From: Ruminococcus_G sp050944415
Lineage (GTDB): Bacteria; Bacillota; Clostridia; Lachnospirales; Lachnospiraceae
DNA length: 29,203 nucleotides
Direction: 5' to 3'
Assembly (NCBI GenBank): GCA_050944415.1
Contig: JBMNRA010000037.1
Coordinates: forward strand, 1 to 29,203
Notes under the pieces: model-generated
Seen by the model: the letters and a program-made list of their open reading frames with translations, nothing else
Told to the model about the DNA's origin: nothing
Database searches by the model: none
Shown here: piece by piece, positions 8,128-15,523 of the stretch
How positions within the stretch are numbered: the stretch's first letter is position 1
Layout: each line of letters begins with the position of its first letter
Translations under genes and position numbers: made by a program

Positions 8128-8451
8128 TTAATCTGCTTCTTTAAATATAATTTCGTTTTCCTTCACAAGACCGATTTTCTCTTTCGCTATTTTCTCTATA
8201 TATTCATCACTCTGCACATATTCCTGCATATCCTTAATTTCTTCCGTTCTCGCCTTTTCATCGTCAATCTGGTCCTCCAGCTCCTGCTGTCTCTGAGTAT
8301 TATCCGCTATTCTCTGCTGTACGGATCTGCCTTCCACATACAGAAGAACCAACATCATACATACGACAAGAGTAATCCCCATCATGGCAATTTTATTATA
8401 CCTGCGGTTTCTTTTCGCTGTTTTTTTACCGGATACTTTTCTTTTACTCAT
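8128..8451 (-). CDS. divIC: septum formation initiator DivIC/FtsB family protein
   Basis: A 107-residue bitopic divisome protein. A basic cytoplasmic N-terminus (about 1-20) is followed by one transmembrane helix (about 22-40) and an extracytoplasmic coiled coil (about 43-80) rich in Q, E, D and K. The C-terminal motif EKIAKEKIGLVKENEIIF is typical of the DivIC/FtsL/FtsB superfamily. In the family it bridges FtsL and DivIB at the septum. It lies 6 nt after yabQ, and its GAGG ribosome binding site overlaps the yabQ stop codon, indicating translational coupling. Confidence 0.92.
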   Translation of the reverse strand: MSKRKVSGKKTAKRNRRYNKIAMMGITLVVCMMLVLLYVEGRSVQQRIADNTQRQQELEDQIDDEKARTEEIKDMQEYVQSDEYIEKIAKEKIGLVKENEIIFKEAD

Positions 8452-8457
8452 AGAACC

Positions 8458-8871
8458 TCACGACTTTCCAAAAAATCTGCAAAAACATTTATACAAGGAA
8501 ATTTTACATCGTAAAAGTAAAAATTTCAACCTTTTTGTAAAAAATGATATGGTATTTTCTATAAGCAGCAGAAATTTCACAGCAAAATACACCAGATGAC
8601 GGCTGAGTGTATAATGCCACAAAATCATCCCCAATATCAGTCCCGTAAAAAAATATCCCCTGAGTATTCCGCTGTTCTCCGCATAAATCCGTGAAAACAA
8701 AAAGAATCCGCTGCCAATCCAATAGCAGAGATCCTCCAGAATGACCCAAAAGGGTCGGTGACGTATCACACGGCGAAGGATACGAAAAATATCATATCCT
8801 GCCATCATAACAACTCCATACCAGATGGATTTTGCAAAAAGCAGCAGTTCGCCGCTCATATACTCGCTCAT
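8458..8871 (-). CDS. yabQ: spore cortex biosynthesis protein YabQ
   Basis: A 137-residue membrane protein with several hydrophobic stretches (about 9-30, 43-60, 68-85, 92-112) and a basic C-terminus. Members of the YabQ family are mother-cell sporulation proteins that localise to the forespore membrane and are needed for cortex formation in Bacillus. The motif around MMAGYDIFRILRRVIRH and the position between yabP and divIC support the call. A second ATG at codon 5 is possible; neither start has a strong Shine-Dalgarno, which suits coupling to yabP 5 nt upstream. Confidence 0.9.
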   Translation of the reverse strand: MSEYMSGELLLFAKSIWYGVVMMAGYDIFRILRRVIRHRPFWVILEDLCYWIGSGFFLFSRIYAENSGILRGYFFTGLILGMILWHYTLSRHLVYFAVKFLLLIENTISFFTKRLKFLLLRCKISLYKCFCRFFGKS

Positions 8872-8876
8872 AATCG

Positions 8877-9158
8877 TTACCGGAACAGCCGCTGCATCAG
8901 GCTGCCCTTCTTTTTCTTTCCATACTCACCGTCCTCCGAGTATTCAAGTATACGGAATTTTCCTTCCACATCAACCTCCCCTTTTTCCAGGCACAGCCGG
9001 CTCACATGAAGCTCTTCGCCTTTGATGGTCAGCATTCCCCGGGTTGTTTCCAGCAGGATCATGTCCATGTCAAAGGACACTACATCCACAACACCCGTGA
9101 TATTTCCGGTTCTGCGGTCATCGAGTTTCAGTCCATGCCTTCCCTCTGCTTCTTCCAT
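8877..9158 (-). CDS. yabP: sporulation protein YabP
   Basis: A 93-residue soluble protein of the YabP/YqfC family. The core, with TGVVDVVSFDMDMILLET and GMLTIKGEELHVSRL, is the beta-rich domain seen in YabP and YqfC. In Bacillus it is made under sigma-E, with yabQ, during cortex morphogenesis. A strong GGAGG precedes the ATG, and a sigma-E-like element lies about 30 bp further upstream. The charged C-terminus (GKKKKG) may contact the membrane surface; that is inference. Confidence 0.92.
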   Translation of the reverse strand: MEEAEGRHGLKLDDRRTGNITGVVDVVSFDMDMILLETTRGMLTIKGEELHVSRLCLEKGEVDVEGKFRILEYSEDGEYGKKKKGSLMQRLFR

Positions 9159-9187
9159 ACGTCCGCCTCCTTACTGTGTCTCTTTTT

Positions 9188-9214
9188 ATTATATGGAAGA
9201 TAGCCATCTGCTAG
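9188..9214 (-). promoter_or_regulatory. possible sigma-E promoter of yabP-yabQ
   Basis: Minus-strand CATATAAT (9188-9195) matches 7 of 8 bases of the Bacillus sigma-E -10 (CATACAHT). The -35 position 16 bp upstream reads CTA (9212-9214) in place of ATA, so that half is weak. The site lies in the 70-bp gap between rqcP and yabP, where the Bacillus operon also has a sigma-E promoter. The embedded TATAAT could instead serve sigma-A, but no -35 was found at 16-18 bp. Confidence 0.42.
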
Positions 9215-9228
9215 AACCGCAATTCCGG

Positions 9229-9468
9229 TTACAGATAACGGTACAGGCTCTCCGCCTCTTCTTTTTTTACCGTTTCCTTTACATTCAGAACCTCCACTTT
9301 CACGCTTTTGGATCCGAACTGAATCTCCAGCTGGTCTCCTTCCTTCACCTGGACGGAAGCCTTAGCCGGTTTTCCATTGACCAGTACCCGTCCCGCATCA
9401 CAGGCTTCATTGGCAACCGTCCGCCTTTTTATCAAGCGGGATACTTTTAAATATTTATCCAGTCTCAT
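9229..9468 (-). CDS. rqcP: RqcP (YabO/HslR), S4-domain ribosome quality-control protein
   Basis: A 79-residue protein made almost entirely of an S4 RNA-binding domain: MRLDKYLKVSRLIKRR at the N-terminus, then GRVLVNGKPAKAS and VKEGDQLEI. In Bacillus, YabO/RqcP binds obstructed 50S subunits carrying peptidyl-tRNA and, with RqcH, supports C-terminal alanine tailing. No rqcH is in this window. AGGAGG precedes the ATG. It lies 55 bp downstream of hup, separated by a hairpin. Confidence 0.93.
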   Translation of the reverse strand: MRLDKYLKVSRLIKRRTVANEACDAGRVLVNGKPAKASVQVKEGDQLEIQFGSKSVKVEVLNVKETVKKEEAESLYRYL

Positions 9469-9491
9469 ATTTTCCTCCTGTATACAAAAGC

Positions 9492-9513
9492 GGGAGACAA
9501 TTGCTTGTCTCCC
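9492..9513 (-). terminator. hairpin between hup and rqcP (partial terminator)
   Basis: A perfect 9-bp stem, GGGAGACAA with TTGTCTCCC around a 4-nt loop, is followed on the minus strand by GCTTTTGTATA. The T-tract is short, so termination is probably incomplete. That would give abundant hup mRNA with lower read-through into rqcP and the sporulation and division genes. It may also protect the hup 3' end. Confidence 0.6.
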
Positions 9514-9523
9514 TGCATCATAC

Positions 9524-9802
9524 TTATTTTTCGTTTACCAGATCTTTTAAAGCTTTTCCTGCTTTGAACTTCGGCGCTTTGGACGCCTGAATTGTCATGG
9601 TTTGTCCTGTCTGAGGATTTCTTCCTTCTCTTGCAGCTCTTTCTGATACTTCAAATGTACCAAATCCGACCAGCTGAACTTTTCCTCCATTTTTTAACTC
9701 GGCGGCTACTACATCTACAAATGCTTTCAAAGCAGCTTCCGCATCCTTTTTTGATAATTCTGCCTGATCAGCCATAGCTGCAATTAATTCTGTTTTGTTC
9801 AT
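9524..9802 (-). CDS. hup: DNA-binding protein HU
   Basis: A 92-residue nucleoid protein of the HU/IHF family. It begins MNKTELIAAMADQ, has the conserved VQLVGFGTFEV strand, and the DNA-intercalating arm GRNPQTGQ with its proline. It ends in the usual short helix (APKFKAGKALKDLV). HU forms dimers that bend and compact DNA. A very strong GAGGAGG and a dedicated promoter inside the end of mazG suggest high expression. A downstream hairpin separates it from rqcP. Confidence 0.97.
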   Translation of the reverse strand: MNKTELIAAMADQAELSKKDAEAALKAFVDVVAAELKNGGKVQLVGFGTFEVSERAAREGRNPQTGQTMTIQASKAPKFKAGKALKDLVNEK

Positions 9803-9885
9803 GAGTGTTCCTCCTCTGATCCTTTCCTGTTCTTACTTTGTCGAGTACGGGATTTTCCGCTAACCCAAATAAACCCTACCCAATA

Positions 9886-9914
9886 TTTATATAACGTTTA
9901 CCGCAGTTTGTCAA
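9886..9914 (-). promoter_or_regulatory. strong sigma-A promoter of hup
   Basis: Minus-strand TTGACA (9909-9914, perfect) and TATAAA (9886-9891, 5/6) are separated by 17 bp. The -35 lies inside the last codons of mazG and the -10 just past its stop codon. The leader to the hup ATG is about 80 nt and ends in GAGGAGG. The position explains how hup can be expressed well above the genes around it. Confidence 0.78.
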
Positions 9915-10572
9915 GAATATCTGCAAGTGCCTGCTCGGCATTGACGTTTCTTTTTCTGGAAATGCGGCATATCTCCATCAGAAGCTGTCCAACCAGCTCT
10001 TCGTCCCTCTGAACGCTGTCATTTTTTTCCAGTTTCTCCAGAAGTTCCCGGGCCTGCCGGAAACACGCCTTCTCCTCTTTCTGATCTCTTCCCTGGCTCT
10101 CCAGTTTCTTCAGTACCTTGGAAGTTCTCAGAAGAGCCGGCAGGCTTCTGGGGATTCCCTCAAGCCCTTTCTGATCCTTCTTTCCTTTTTCCTGCCTTTT
10201 GATTTCTTCCCAGCTTGCCGGTACCTGTCCTGCCTCTATTGCCTCTTTATTTCCGAAAACATGAGGGTGACGCCGCACCATCTTTTCGCTGATTCCCTGT
10301 ACGACATCCTCCAGGGTAAACAGCTTTTCTTCCTCTGCAATCTGACTGTGCATCACCACCTGAAGCAGGACATCTCCCAGTTCCTCACAGAGATTGTCCC
10401 AGGATCCGCTCTCTTCCAGTATACGGATTCCATCAACTACCTCATAGGCTTCTTCTACCATGCAGGTGCGCAGACTCCCGTGAGTCTGTCTGCGATCCCA
10501 GGGGCAGCCGTCTTCGCCTCGCAAGGCAGCCACGATTCTTACCAAGTCCTCAAATGTGTAGGCCTTTTCCAT
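9898..10572 (-). CDS. mazG: nucleoside triphosphate pyrophosphohydrolase MazG
   Basis: A 224-residue house-cleaning enzyme that hydrolyses NTPs or dNTPs to monophosphates and pyrophosphate. The first MazG domain has the metal-binding helices VEEAYEVVD and CEELGDVLLQVV and the signature GCPWDRRQTH. The second, shorter half (about 140-224) has weaker similarity. Bacillus YabN carries an extra N-terminal methylase domain that is absent here. AAGGAACGGGAG lies ahead of the ATG, 16 nt after pgcA. Its last codons carry the hup -35 box. Confidence 0.95.
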   Translation of the reverse strand: MEKAYTFEDLVRIVAALRGEDGCPWDRRQTHGSLRTCMVEEAYEVVDGIRILEESGSWDNLCEELGDVLLQVVMHSQIAEEEKLFTLEDVVQGISEKMVRRHPHVFGNKEAIEAGQVPASWEEIKRQEKGKKDQKGLEGIPRSLPALLRTSKVLKKLESQGRDQKEEKACFRQARELLEKLEKNDSVQRDEELVGQLLMEICRISRKRNVNAEQALADILDKLR

Positions 10573-10588
10573 GGTGTTCTCCCGTTCC

Positions 10589-12319
10589 TTACATCATTGC
10601 ATCGATCATCGCCAGTACTTCTTTTCCCATTGCTTCTGACTTTGTGTCCGCATCTTCCAGAGAAGTTCCCTTGACACCGTAATAGAATTTTACTTTCGGC
10701 TCTGTTCCCGAAGGCCGTACGCACAGCCATGCGTCATCTGTCAGATCATAGTACAGCACATTAGATGAAGGAAGGCCGGTAGAGGTTACCTTGCCCGTTG
10801 CCAGATCTGTAATGGTATCCTTCTTATAATCCCTTGCCGCCACCACATCATAGCTTCCGATTTTTGCCGGAGGATTCTGACGCAGATGCTCCATGATCTG
10901 CTGAATCTTTTCCAGACCTTCAATTCCTTTCATGGTAATGGACTGAATATCATCCTTGTAATATCCATATTTTTCATACATGTCAATCATAGCATCCCAG
11001 AGCGTCTTGCCCTGCGTCTTATAATAAGCTGCCGCCTCACATAAGGCCATAGTAGCCACAATTGCATCTTTATCTCTGGCATGGGTACCGATCAGACAGC
11101 CGTAACTTTCTTCAAATCCGAAAAGATAAGTACCTGAATGATTCTGTTCAAATCCCAGTATCTGCTGTCCGATATATTTAAAGCCTGTCAGCACCTCGAT
11201 CAGACGGACACCGTAGGCTCTTGCGATGGCGTCCGCCATGTTGGTGGTCACAATAGTTTTAATCAGCGCACCGTCTTCCGGCAGTCCTTTTAATGCTTTT
11301 CTCTGTCCAATCTCATAATCCGCCAGCAGGCATCCGGACATATTTCCTGTCAGGGAATGATATTCCCCTTCTTTGTCTTTTACATATACGCCCAGGCGGT
11401 CAGCATCGGGATCTGTAGCCAGTACCAGATCGGCATCCACTTCTTTCGCCAAGGCCAGACCGAGAGCAAATGCCTCCTTGGCTTCAGGATTCGGATAGCT
11501 GACTGTGGGGAAATTGCCATCCGGAAGTTCCTGTTCTTTCACCACATACACATTCTTAAAGCCCAGTTCTTTGAGAACGCGGCGTGCCGGAATATTTCCG
11601 GTCCCGTGAAGCGGACTATAGACAATCTTCAGCTCCCCGGCCATCTCCTGAATGGCATCCATATGGATCACCTGGCTTTTCAGTCTCTCAATATAAGCGT
11701 CATCTATTTTCTGTCCGATAATTTCATACAGTCCGGAAGCTTCCGCTTCCGCTTTTCCCATGGTCTTTACCTGATCGTAATTCGTTACCTTTTCCACTTC
11801 GTCCATGATACCGCTGTCATGAGGAGGTGTAATCTGCGCGCCGTCTTCCCAGTATACTTTATATCCGTTATATTCCGGCGGGTTATGACTGGCTGTGATA
11901 TTGATGCCGGCAATACAGCCCAGTTCTCTTACCGCAAAAGAAAGTTCCGGCGTAGGACGCAGCGATTCAAAAATATAGGCTTTAATTCCATTGGCAGCCA
12001 GACACAGGGCCGCTTCATTGGCAAATTCCGGAGACATCCTGCGGGAGTCAAAAGCAATTGCTACCCCTTTCTTCTGTCCTCCCTGGCTGATAATATAATT
12101 GGCAAGTCCCTGAGTCGTTTTACGAACCACATAAATGTTCATGCGATTTGTGCCCGCTCCGATAATGCCCCGCAGACCGGCCGTACCAAATTCCAGATCT
12201 TTATAAAACCGTTCCCGGATCTCCTGATCATTGTCAGCAATGCTTCTAAGCTCTGCCCTTGTCTCCTCATCAAAGTATGAAGAATTCACCCATGACTCGT
12301 ACGTTTCTTTATAACTCAT
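10589..12319 (-). CDS. pgcA: alpha-phosphoglucomutase / phosphomannomutase (PgcA type)
   Basis: A 576-residue alpha-D-phosphohexomutase interconverting glucose-6-phosphate and glucose-1-phosphate, linking glycolysis to UDP-glucose and wall glycan synthesis. The catalytic phosphoserine loop is TASHNPPEYNGYK, the magnesium loop DPDADRLG, the sugar-binding loop GFEESYG and the phosphate-binding loop RPSGTEPK. All four domains are intact, at normal length. AGGAGG lies 11 nt before the ATG. It sits 36 bp after cotS and 16 bp before mazG; a weak promoter may overlap the cotS stop. Confidence 0.96.
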   Translation of the reverse strand: MSYKETYESWVNSSYFDEETRAELRSIADNDQEIRERFYKDLEFGTAGLRGIIGAGTNRMNIYVVRKTTQGLANYIISQGGQKKGVAIAFDSRRMSPEFANEAALCLAANGIKAYIFESLRPTPELSFAVRELGCIAGINITASHNPPEYNGYKVYWEDGAQITPPHDSGIMDEVEKVTNYDQVKTMGKAEAEASGLYEIIGQKIDDAYIERLKSQVIHMDAIQEMAGELKIVYSPLHGTGNIPARRVLKELGFKNVYVVKEQELPDGNFPTVSYPNPEAKEAFALGLALAKEVDADLVLATDPDADRLGVYVKDKEGEYHSLTGNMSGCLLADYEIGQRKALKGLPEDGALIKTIVTTNMADAIARAYGVRLIEVLTGFKYIGQQILGFEQNHSGTYLFGFEESYGCLIGTHARDKDAIVATMALCEAAAYYKTQGKTLWDAMIDMYEKYGYYKDDIQSITMKGIEGLEKIQQIMEHLRQNPPAKIGSYDVVAARDYKKDTITDLATGKVTSTGLPSSNVLYYDLTDDAWLCVRPSGTEPKVKFYYGVKGTSLEDADTKSEAMGKEVLAMIDAMM

Positions 12320-12354
12320 AACAAACGGTACCTCCTACCTAAATCTTTTCCTAT

Positions 12355-12383
12355 ATTATAGCGTAAAGTGCCTGAAAAAGGAA
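12355..12383 (-). promoter_or_regulatory. weak candidate promoter for pgcA-mazG
   Basis: A perfect minus-strand TATAAT (12355-12360) overlaps the cotS stop codon. Seventeen bp upstream the -35 position reads TTCCTT (12378-12383), which matches only the first two bases. It would let the housekeeping genes pgcA and mazG be expressed apart from the sporulation gene cotS, which makes biological sense, but the -35 is poor. Confidence 0.35.
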
Positions 12384-13357
12384 TCAGAAAAACAGTTTTT
12401 TATAAAAGCAAGCCACTCTTCCTCCTGCTTTATCAGAATTTCCAGTTTCTCCATATTACGCTCAGAAATCCAGGGTTTTGAACTCCCAGCATAATGATTA
12501 ATCAGTTTCCAGAATTTCCAGGGATAAGAAAGTCTTAATTTCAGATTGATCACTTCTTCCTCTGTCAGTGCCTTTTCTCTGTGATAAGCCAGTATCATAT
12601 CCTGTCCCAGCTGCACATTCCAATTATGTTTCTCAAGAATTTTTCTCATAAACTGGTAAAGATCCGCAACCTGACAGTCAAAATTCCATTTTTCATAATT
12701 TACCAGCATAAACCCCTGATCTGTTCTGAGAAAATTATGCTGATTACATTCTCCATGACAAATGCTGCCTCTGTTTGTCTCCCTTTCGTAGAGCTGCATA
12801 TAGCTGGAGCCGCCCAGATACTCCACGGTCTTCTCCCCCTGATCCAGAAACTCGTTTAAGCAACCCTGCAGACGCCTCTCAAACTCGTTTTTCGCCTTTT
12901 TCTTTCTGATATAGGTACCTGTTTTTCGGATTTCGCGGTTGTGTCGGGAGCATTCTTCCAGAAGAGATTCTCTCCGGTAATTTTCTGACAGAGGCAGGCA
13001 CATCACACTATGTAACCGGGCCAGCGTTTTTGTACTTTCCAGAATATCTTTTCTGGATTTTGTATCGCATTCCCGCCCTCCAAACCAGTCTCTTACTATA
13101 TAGGCAATACCGTCTTTATCCTGCGAAACCAGCTCTCCTTCCAGATTCTTTTTCACACAGTCCACCAGGATACTGCTGCTCTGCCTGATATGCATCTGAA
13201 GATCATGGAGCTGCTCCAGCTTCTTTTGGGACCCTTTAAATTCTTTGATAATCACCATCCCCTCTTTTGTCTCGCAGATGAGAGCTCCTCTTCCCCGATG
13301 GGAAGCTTCCGCTTCCAGACCGTACTGTTCCAGTACGCTCAACCCAAAATCATACAT
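12356..13357 (-). CDS. cotS: CotS-family spore coat protein (kinase fold)
   Basis: A 333-residue protein of the CotS/YtaA/YsxE family, which has an aminoglycoside-phosphotransferase-like fold and is associated with the spore coat. The glycine-rich N-lobe has GMVIIKEFKGSQ. The catalytic-loop equivalent is CHGECNQHNFL, and the metal-loop equivalent reads LVNYEKWNFD. Since the usual catalytic-loop HGD is HGE and the DFD-type motif is NYE, classical kinase activity is doubtful. AAGGGGG lies 7 nt before the ATG. A sigma-E-like promoter (13385-13412) fits mother-cell expression. It is divergent from ibrA. Confidence 0.88.
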   Translation of the reverse strand: MYDFGLSVLEQYGLEAEASHRGRGALICETKEGMVIIKEFKGSQKKLEQLHDLQMHIRQSSSILVDCVKKNLEGELVSQDKDGIAYIVRDWFGGRECDTKSRKDILESTKTLARLHSVMCLPLSENYRRESLLEECSRHNREIRKTGTYIRKKKAKNEFERRLQGCLNEFLDQGEKTVEYLGGSSYMQLYERETNRGSICHGECNQHNFLRTDQGFMLVNYEKWNFDCQVADLYQFMRKILEKHNWNVQLGQDMILAYHREKALTEEEVINLKLRLSYPWKFWKLINHYAGSSKPWISERNMEKLEILIKQEEEWLAFIKNCFSDSFFRHFTL

Positions 13358-13384
13358 CCGTTATCCCCCTTACCATGCTCTCTC

Positions 13385-13412
13385 TATCTTATGTAAAGGG
13401 ATAGAAAATTAT
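13385..13412 (-). promoter_or_regulatory. candidate mother-cell (sigma-E/K) promoter of cotS
   Basis: On the minus strand ATA (13410-13412) is followed, 16 bp later, by CATAAGATA (13385-13393). This fits the sigma-E pattern ATA-N16-CATA (6 of 8 bases of the -10), and the -10 also fits the sigma-K form CATA-N3-TA. A TATAAT lies nearby but has no -35 at the right distance. The site is about 30 bp upstream of the cotS start codon. Confidence 0.5.
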
Positions 13413-13448
13413 ACTCAGGAAAGCCCCGTTCAATTTTTCCCGGTTTTA

Positions 13449-13477
13449 TTGAATTTAATTTTTAAATGTGCTATGGT
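13449..13477 (+). promoter_or_regulatory. promoter of the ibrA-ibrB pair
   Basis: TTGAAT (13449-13454) and TATGGT (13472-13477) are separated by 17 bp, with a TGC extension before the -10. The surrounding sequence is very AT-rich. A 0A-box-like ATTGTCAAA (13490-13498) lies just downstream of the start point and might be a regulator site; one match is not enough to claim it. The leader to the ATG is about 50 nt. Confidence 0.5.
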
Positions 13478-13532
13478 ACTAAATAGAAAATTGTCAAATT
13501 TTGGAAATTCCAATCAGGCAGAAGGTGATGAA

Positions 13533-14864
13533 ATGGTACGTGAATATTCTGAACAGAATGTATATGAAGCGCTGCAGGATCGTTTAAAGCTGATCTTTGA
13601 AGAATTTGATAATATTTTTATCTCTTTTTCCGGTGGCAAAGACAGCGGCCTTCTTCTGAATCTTTTTATGGATTACAGAAGGAAATACTATCCGGACAAA
13701 ACAGTAGGAATTTTCCACCAGGATTTTGAAGCCCAGTATACCGTCACCACTGAATATATCGAACGGACGATGGAACGGTACAAGGAGGAAGCGGAATTGT
13801 ACTGGGTCTGCCTCCCCATGGCTACAAGGACGGCCTTAAGCAGTTACGAAATGTACTGGTATCCCTGGGATGATACAAAAAAAGACGCCTGGGTCAGACC
13901 TATGCCGGACAAAGAGTACGTAATCAATCTGGACAATAACCCCATAACTACCTACCATTATCGGATGCATCAGGAAGATCTGGCTCACCAGTTCGCCCGC
14001 TGGTACAGAATCTCTCATGAAAACAAAAAAACCGTCTGTCTGCTGGGAATGCGTGCCGATGAATCTCTTCAAAGGTACAGTGGGTTTCTAAACAAACAGT
14101 ACGGCTATAAAGGGGAATGCTGGATCACCAAACAGTTCAAAGATGTCTGGTGTGCCTCTCCTCTTTATGACTGGTCCCTGGATGATATCTGGCATGCCAA
14201 TTATCTGTTTCATTATGATTACAACAAGCTGTATGATCTATATTATAAAGCCGGCCTGAAGCCTTCTCAGATGCGGGTAGCTTCTCCCTTTAACGATTAT
14301 TCCAAAGATGCCCTTAATATGTATCGAGTAATCGATCCGGAAATATGGGTAAAACTGGTAGGACGCGTCAGGGGCGCCAATTTCGGGGCGATCTACGGCA
14401 GGTCAAAGGCCATGGGATACCGCAGCGTGCGCCTTCCGGAAGGCCACACCTGGAAATCATATACCATGTTCCTTCTGGATACCCTTCCCGTTCGCCTGCG
14501 GAACAATTATGTGAAAAAATTCAACTCATCCATTCAGTTCTGGCATAAAACCGGGGGCGGGCTGGACGAGGAAACCATACAGGAGCTGATCGACCACGGT
14601 TACCGGATCAAACGGAACGGAGTTTCCAATTATACTTTAAACAAAAAATCCAGGATTATATTCGTGGAAAAGATTCCCGATAACACCGATGACATCAAAA
14701 CATCCAAAGATATCCCCAGCTGGAAACGCATGTGCTGCTGTATTTTGAAAAATGATCACATCTGCCGCTCCATGGGATTTGGAATGACGCGGCAGCAGCA
14801 GAAACGTATCGATGCTATCCGCAGAAAATACCAGAGCATTGAGGAGATGAATTATGGAGTTTAA
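13533..14864 (+). CDS. ibrA: IbrA-like PAPS-reductase-fold protein (DUF3440 type)
   Basis: A 443-residue N-type ATP pyrophosphatase related to PAPS/APS reductases and to IbrA of Escherichia coli. The PP-loop is SFSGGKDSG (31-39). GMRADES (about 181-187) matches the second ATP-site segment of PAPS reductases. The C-terminal half holds DUF3440-like sequence and a cysteine cluster C401-C402-C403 and C411 that could bind metal. The frame is open well upstream, but ATG at 13533 follows GAAGGTGAT, so the longer start is unlikely. It overlaps ibrB by 11 nt. E. coli IbrA/IbrB raise expression of prophage eib genes; the biochemical role is unknown. Confidence 0.85.
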   Translation: MVREYSEQNVYEALQDRLKLIFEEFDNIFISFSGGKDSGLLLNLFMDYRRKYYPDKTVGIFHQDFEAQYTVTTEYIERTMERYKEEAELYWVCLPMATRTALSSYEMYWYPWDDTKKDAWVRPMPDKEYVINLDNNPITTYHYRMHQEDLAHQFARWYRISHENKKTVCLLGMRADESLQRYSGFLNKQYGYKGECWITKQFKDVWCASPLYDWSLDDIWHANYLFHYDYNKLYDLYYKAGLKPSQMRVASPFNDYSKDALNMYRVIDPEIWVKLVGRVRGANFGAIYGRSKAMGYRSVRLPEGHTWKSYTMFLLDTLPVRLRNNYVKKFNSSIQFWHKTGGGLDEETIQELIDHGYRIKRNGVSNYTLNKKSRIIFVEKIPDNTDDIKTSKDIPSWKRMCCCILKNDHICRSMGFGMTRQQQKRIDAIRRKYQSIEEMNYGV

Positions 14865-15378
14865 AAGTCCCGTCTACCAGGTTATAGCAGTTCCTGTGGA
14901 AAAAATCAAACCGAATACATATAATCCCAACGCCGTGGCGCCTCCTGAGATGCGCCTTCTTTATGACAGTATAAAATCCGACGGCTATACCATGCCCATT
15001 GTATGTTACTACGACAAAACCGAAGATCTCTATATTATCGTGGACGGATTTCACCGCTACAGGATTATGCTGGAGTACCCGGATATCTATGAACGCGAGA
15101 AAGGGATGCTGCCGGTTTCCGTTATTCAGAAGCCCCTGGACCAGAGAATGGCCAGCACCATCCGCCACAACCGGGCCCGCGGTAATCACAATGTGGATCT
15201 GATGAGCAATATCATCAAAGAGCTGCACGAGCTGGGCCGCTCTGATGCATGGATTTCAAAACATCTGGGCATGGAAAAAGATGAAATTCTCCGTCTGAAA
15301 CAGATTACCGGCCTGGCAGCCCTTTTTAAAGATGTGAAGTTTGGAAAGGCCTGGCAGCCTGCCGAGGAAGAGGAGTAG
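14854..15378 (+). CDS. ibrB: IbrB-like ParB/sulfiredoxin-fold protein
   Basis: A 174-residue partner of the preceding protein. The N-terminal ParB/Srx domain shows VPVEKIKPNTYNPN, then VDGFHRYR (63-70) and HNRARGNH (105-112), which correspond to the nucleotide-binding GxxR-type and catalytic-arginine motifs of ParB-like folds. The C-terminal part (about 114-160) looks like a helix-turn-helix (MSNIIKELHELGRSDAWISK). GGAG lies 7-8 nt before the ATG, inside ibrA, and the genes overlap by 11 nt, so they are translated together. No phage genes are adjacent. Function is inferred only from the IbrB family. Confidence 0.83.
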   Translation: MEFKSPVYQVIAVPVEKIKPNTYNPNAVAPPEMRLLYDSIKSDGYTMPIVCYYDKTEDLYIIVDGFHRYRIMLEYPDIYEREKGMLPVSVIQKPLDQRMASTIRHNRARGNHNVDLMSNIIKELHELGRSDAWISKHLGMEKDEILRLKQITGLAALFKDVKFGKAWQPAEEEE

Positions 15379-15399
15379 ATTCTACCACTGGTTCCGACA

Positions 15400-15431
15400 A
15401 TGGCGGTAAACTCCTCTCTTTCGCCATACTT
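15400..15431 (+). terminator. weak terminator candidate after ibrB
   Basis: ATGGCGG (15400-15406) pairs with TCGCCAT (15421-15427), including one G-T pair, around a 14-nt loop; ACTTTT follows. The stem is short and the T-tract brief, so termination may be partial. The stronger hairpin at 15480-15515 lies downstream. Confidence 0.35.
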
Positions 15432-15475
15432 TTCCCCTCTCCGTAATATTTGACCAGTCCCTTTACTTCTTACAG

Positions 15476-15515
15476 AAAAAAACTGCCGCAAAGTATTTCT
15501 ACTTTGCAGCAGTTT
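15476..15515 (-). terminator. intrinsic terminator of proS
   Basis: On the minus strand AAACTGCTGCAAAGTA pairs with TACTTTGCGGCAGTTT over 16 positions (one mismatch) around a 4-nt loop, followed by TTTTT. It starts 9 bp past the proS stop codon and ends the sua5-proS transcript. It also shields the convergent ibrB transcript. Confidence 0.9.
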
Positions 15516-15523
15516 CACGTTTT

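Noticed and set aside
11357..12280. Plus-strand open frame of 307 codons opposite pgcA
   Set aside because: Antisense to an intact phosphohexomutase with all catalytic loops; no start signals or recognisable domain.
13245..13532. N-terminal extension of the IbrA-like gene
   Set aside because: It would run back through the promoter and into cotS on the other strand; the ATG at 13533 has a good Shine-Dalgarno and begins the conserved domain.
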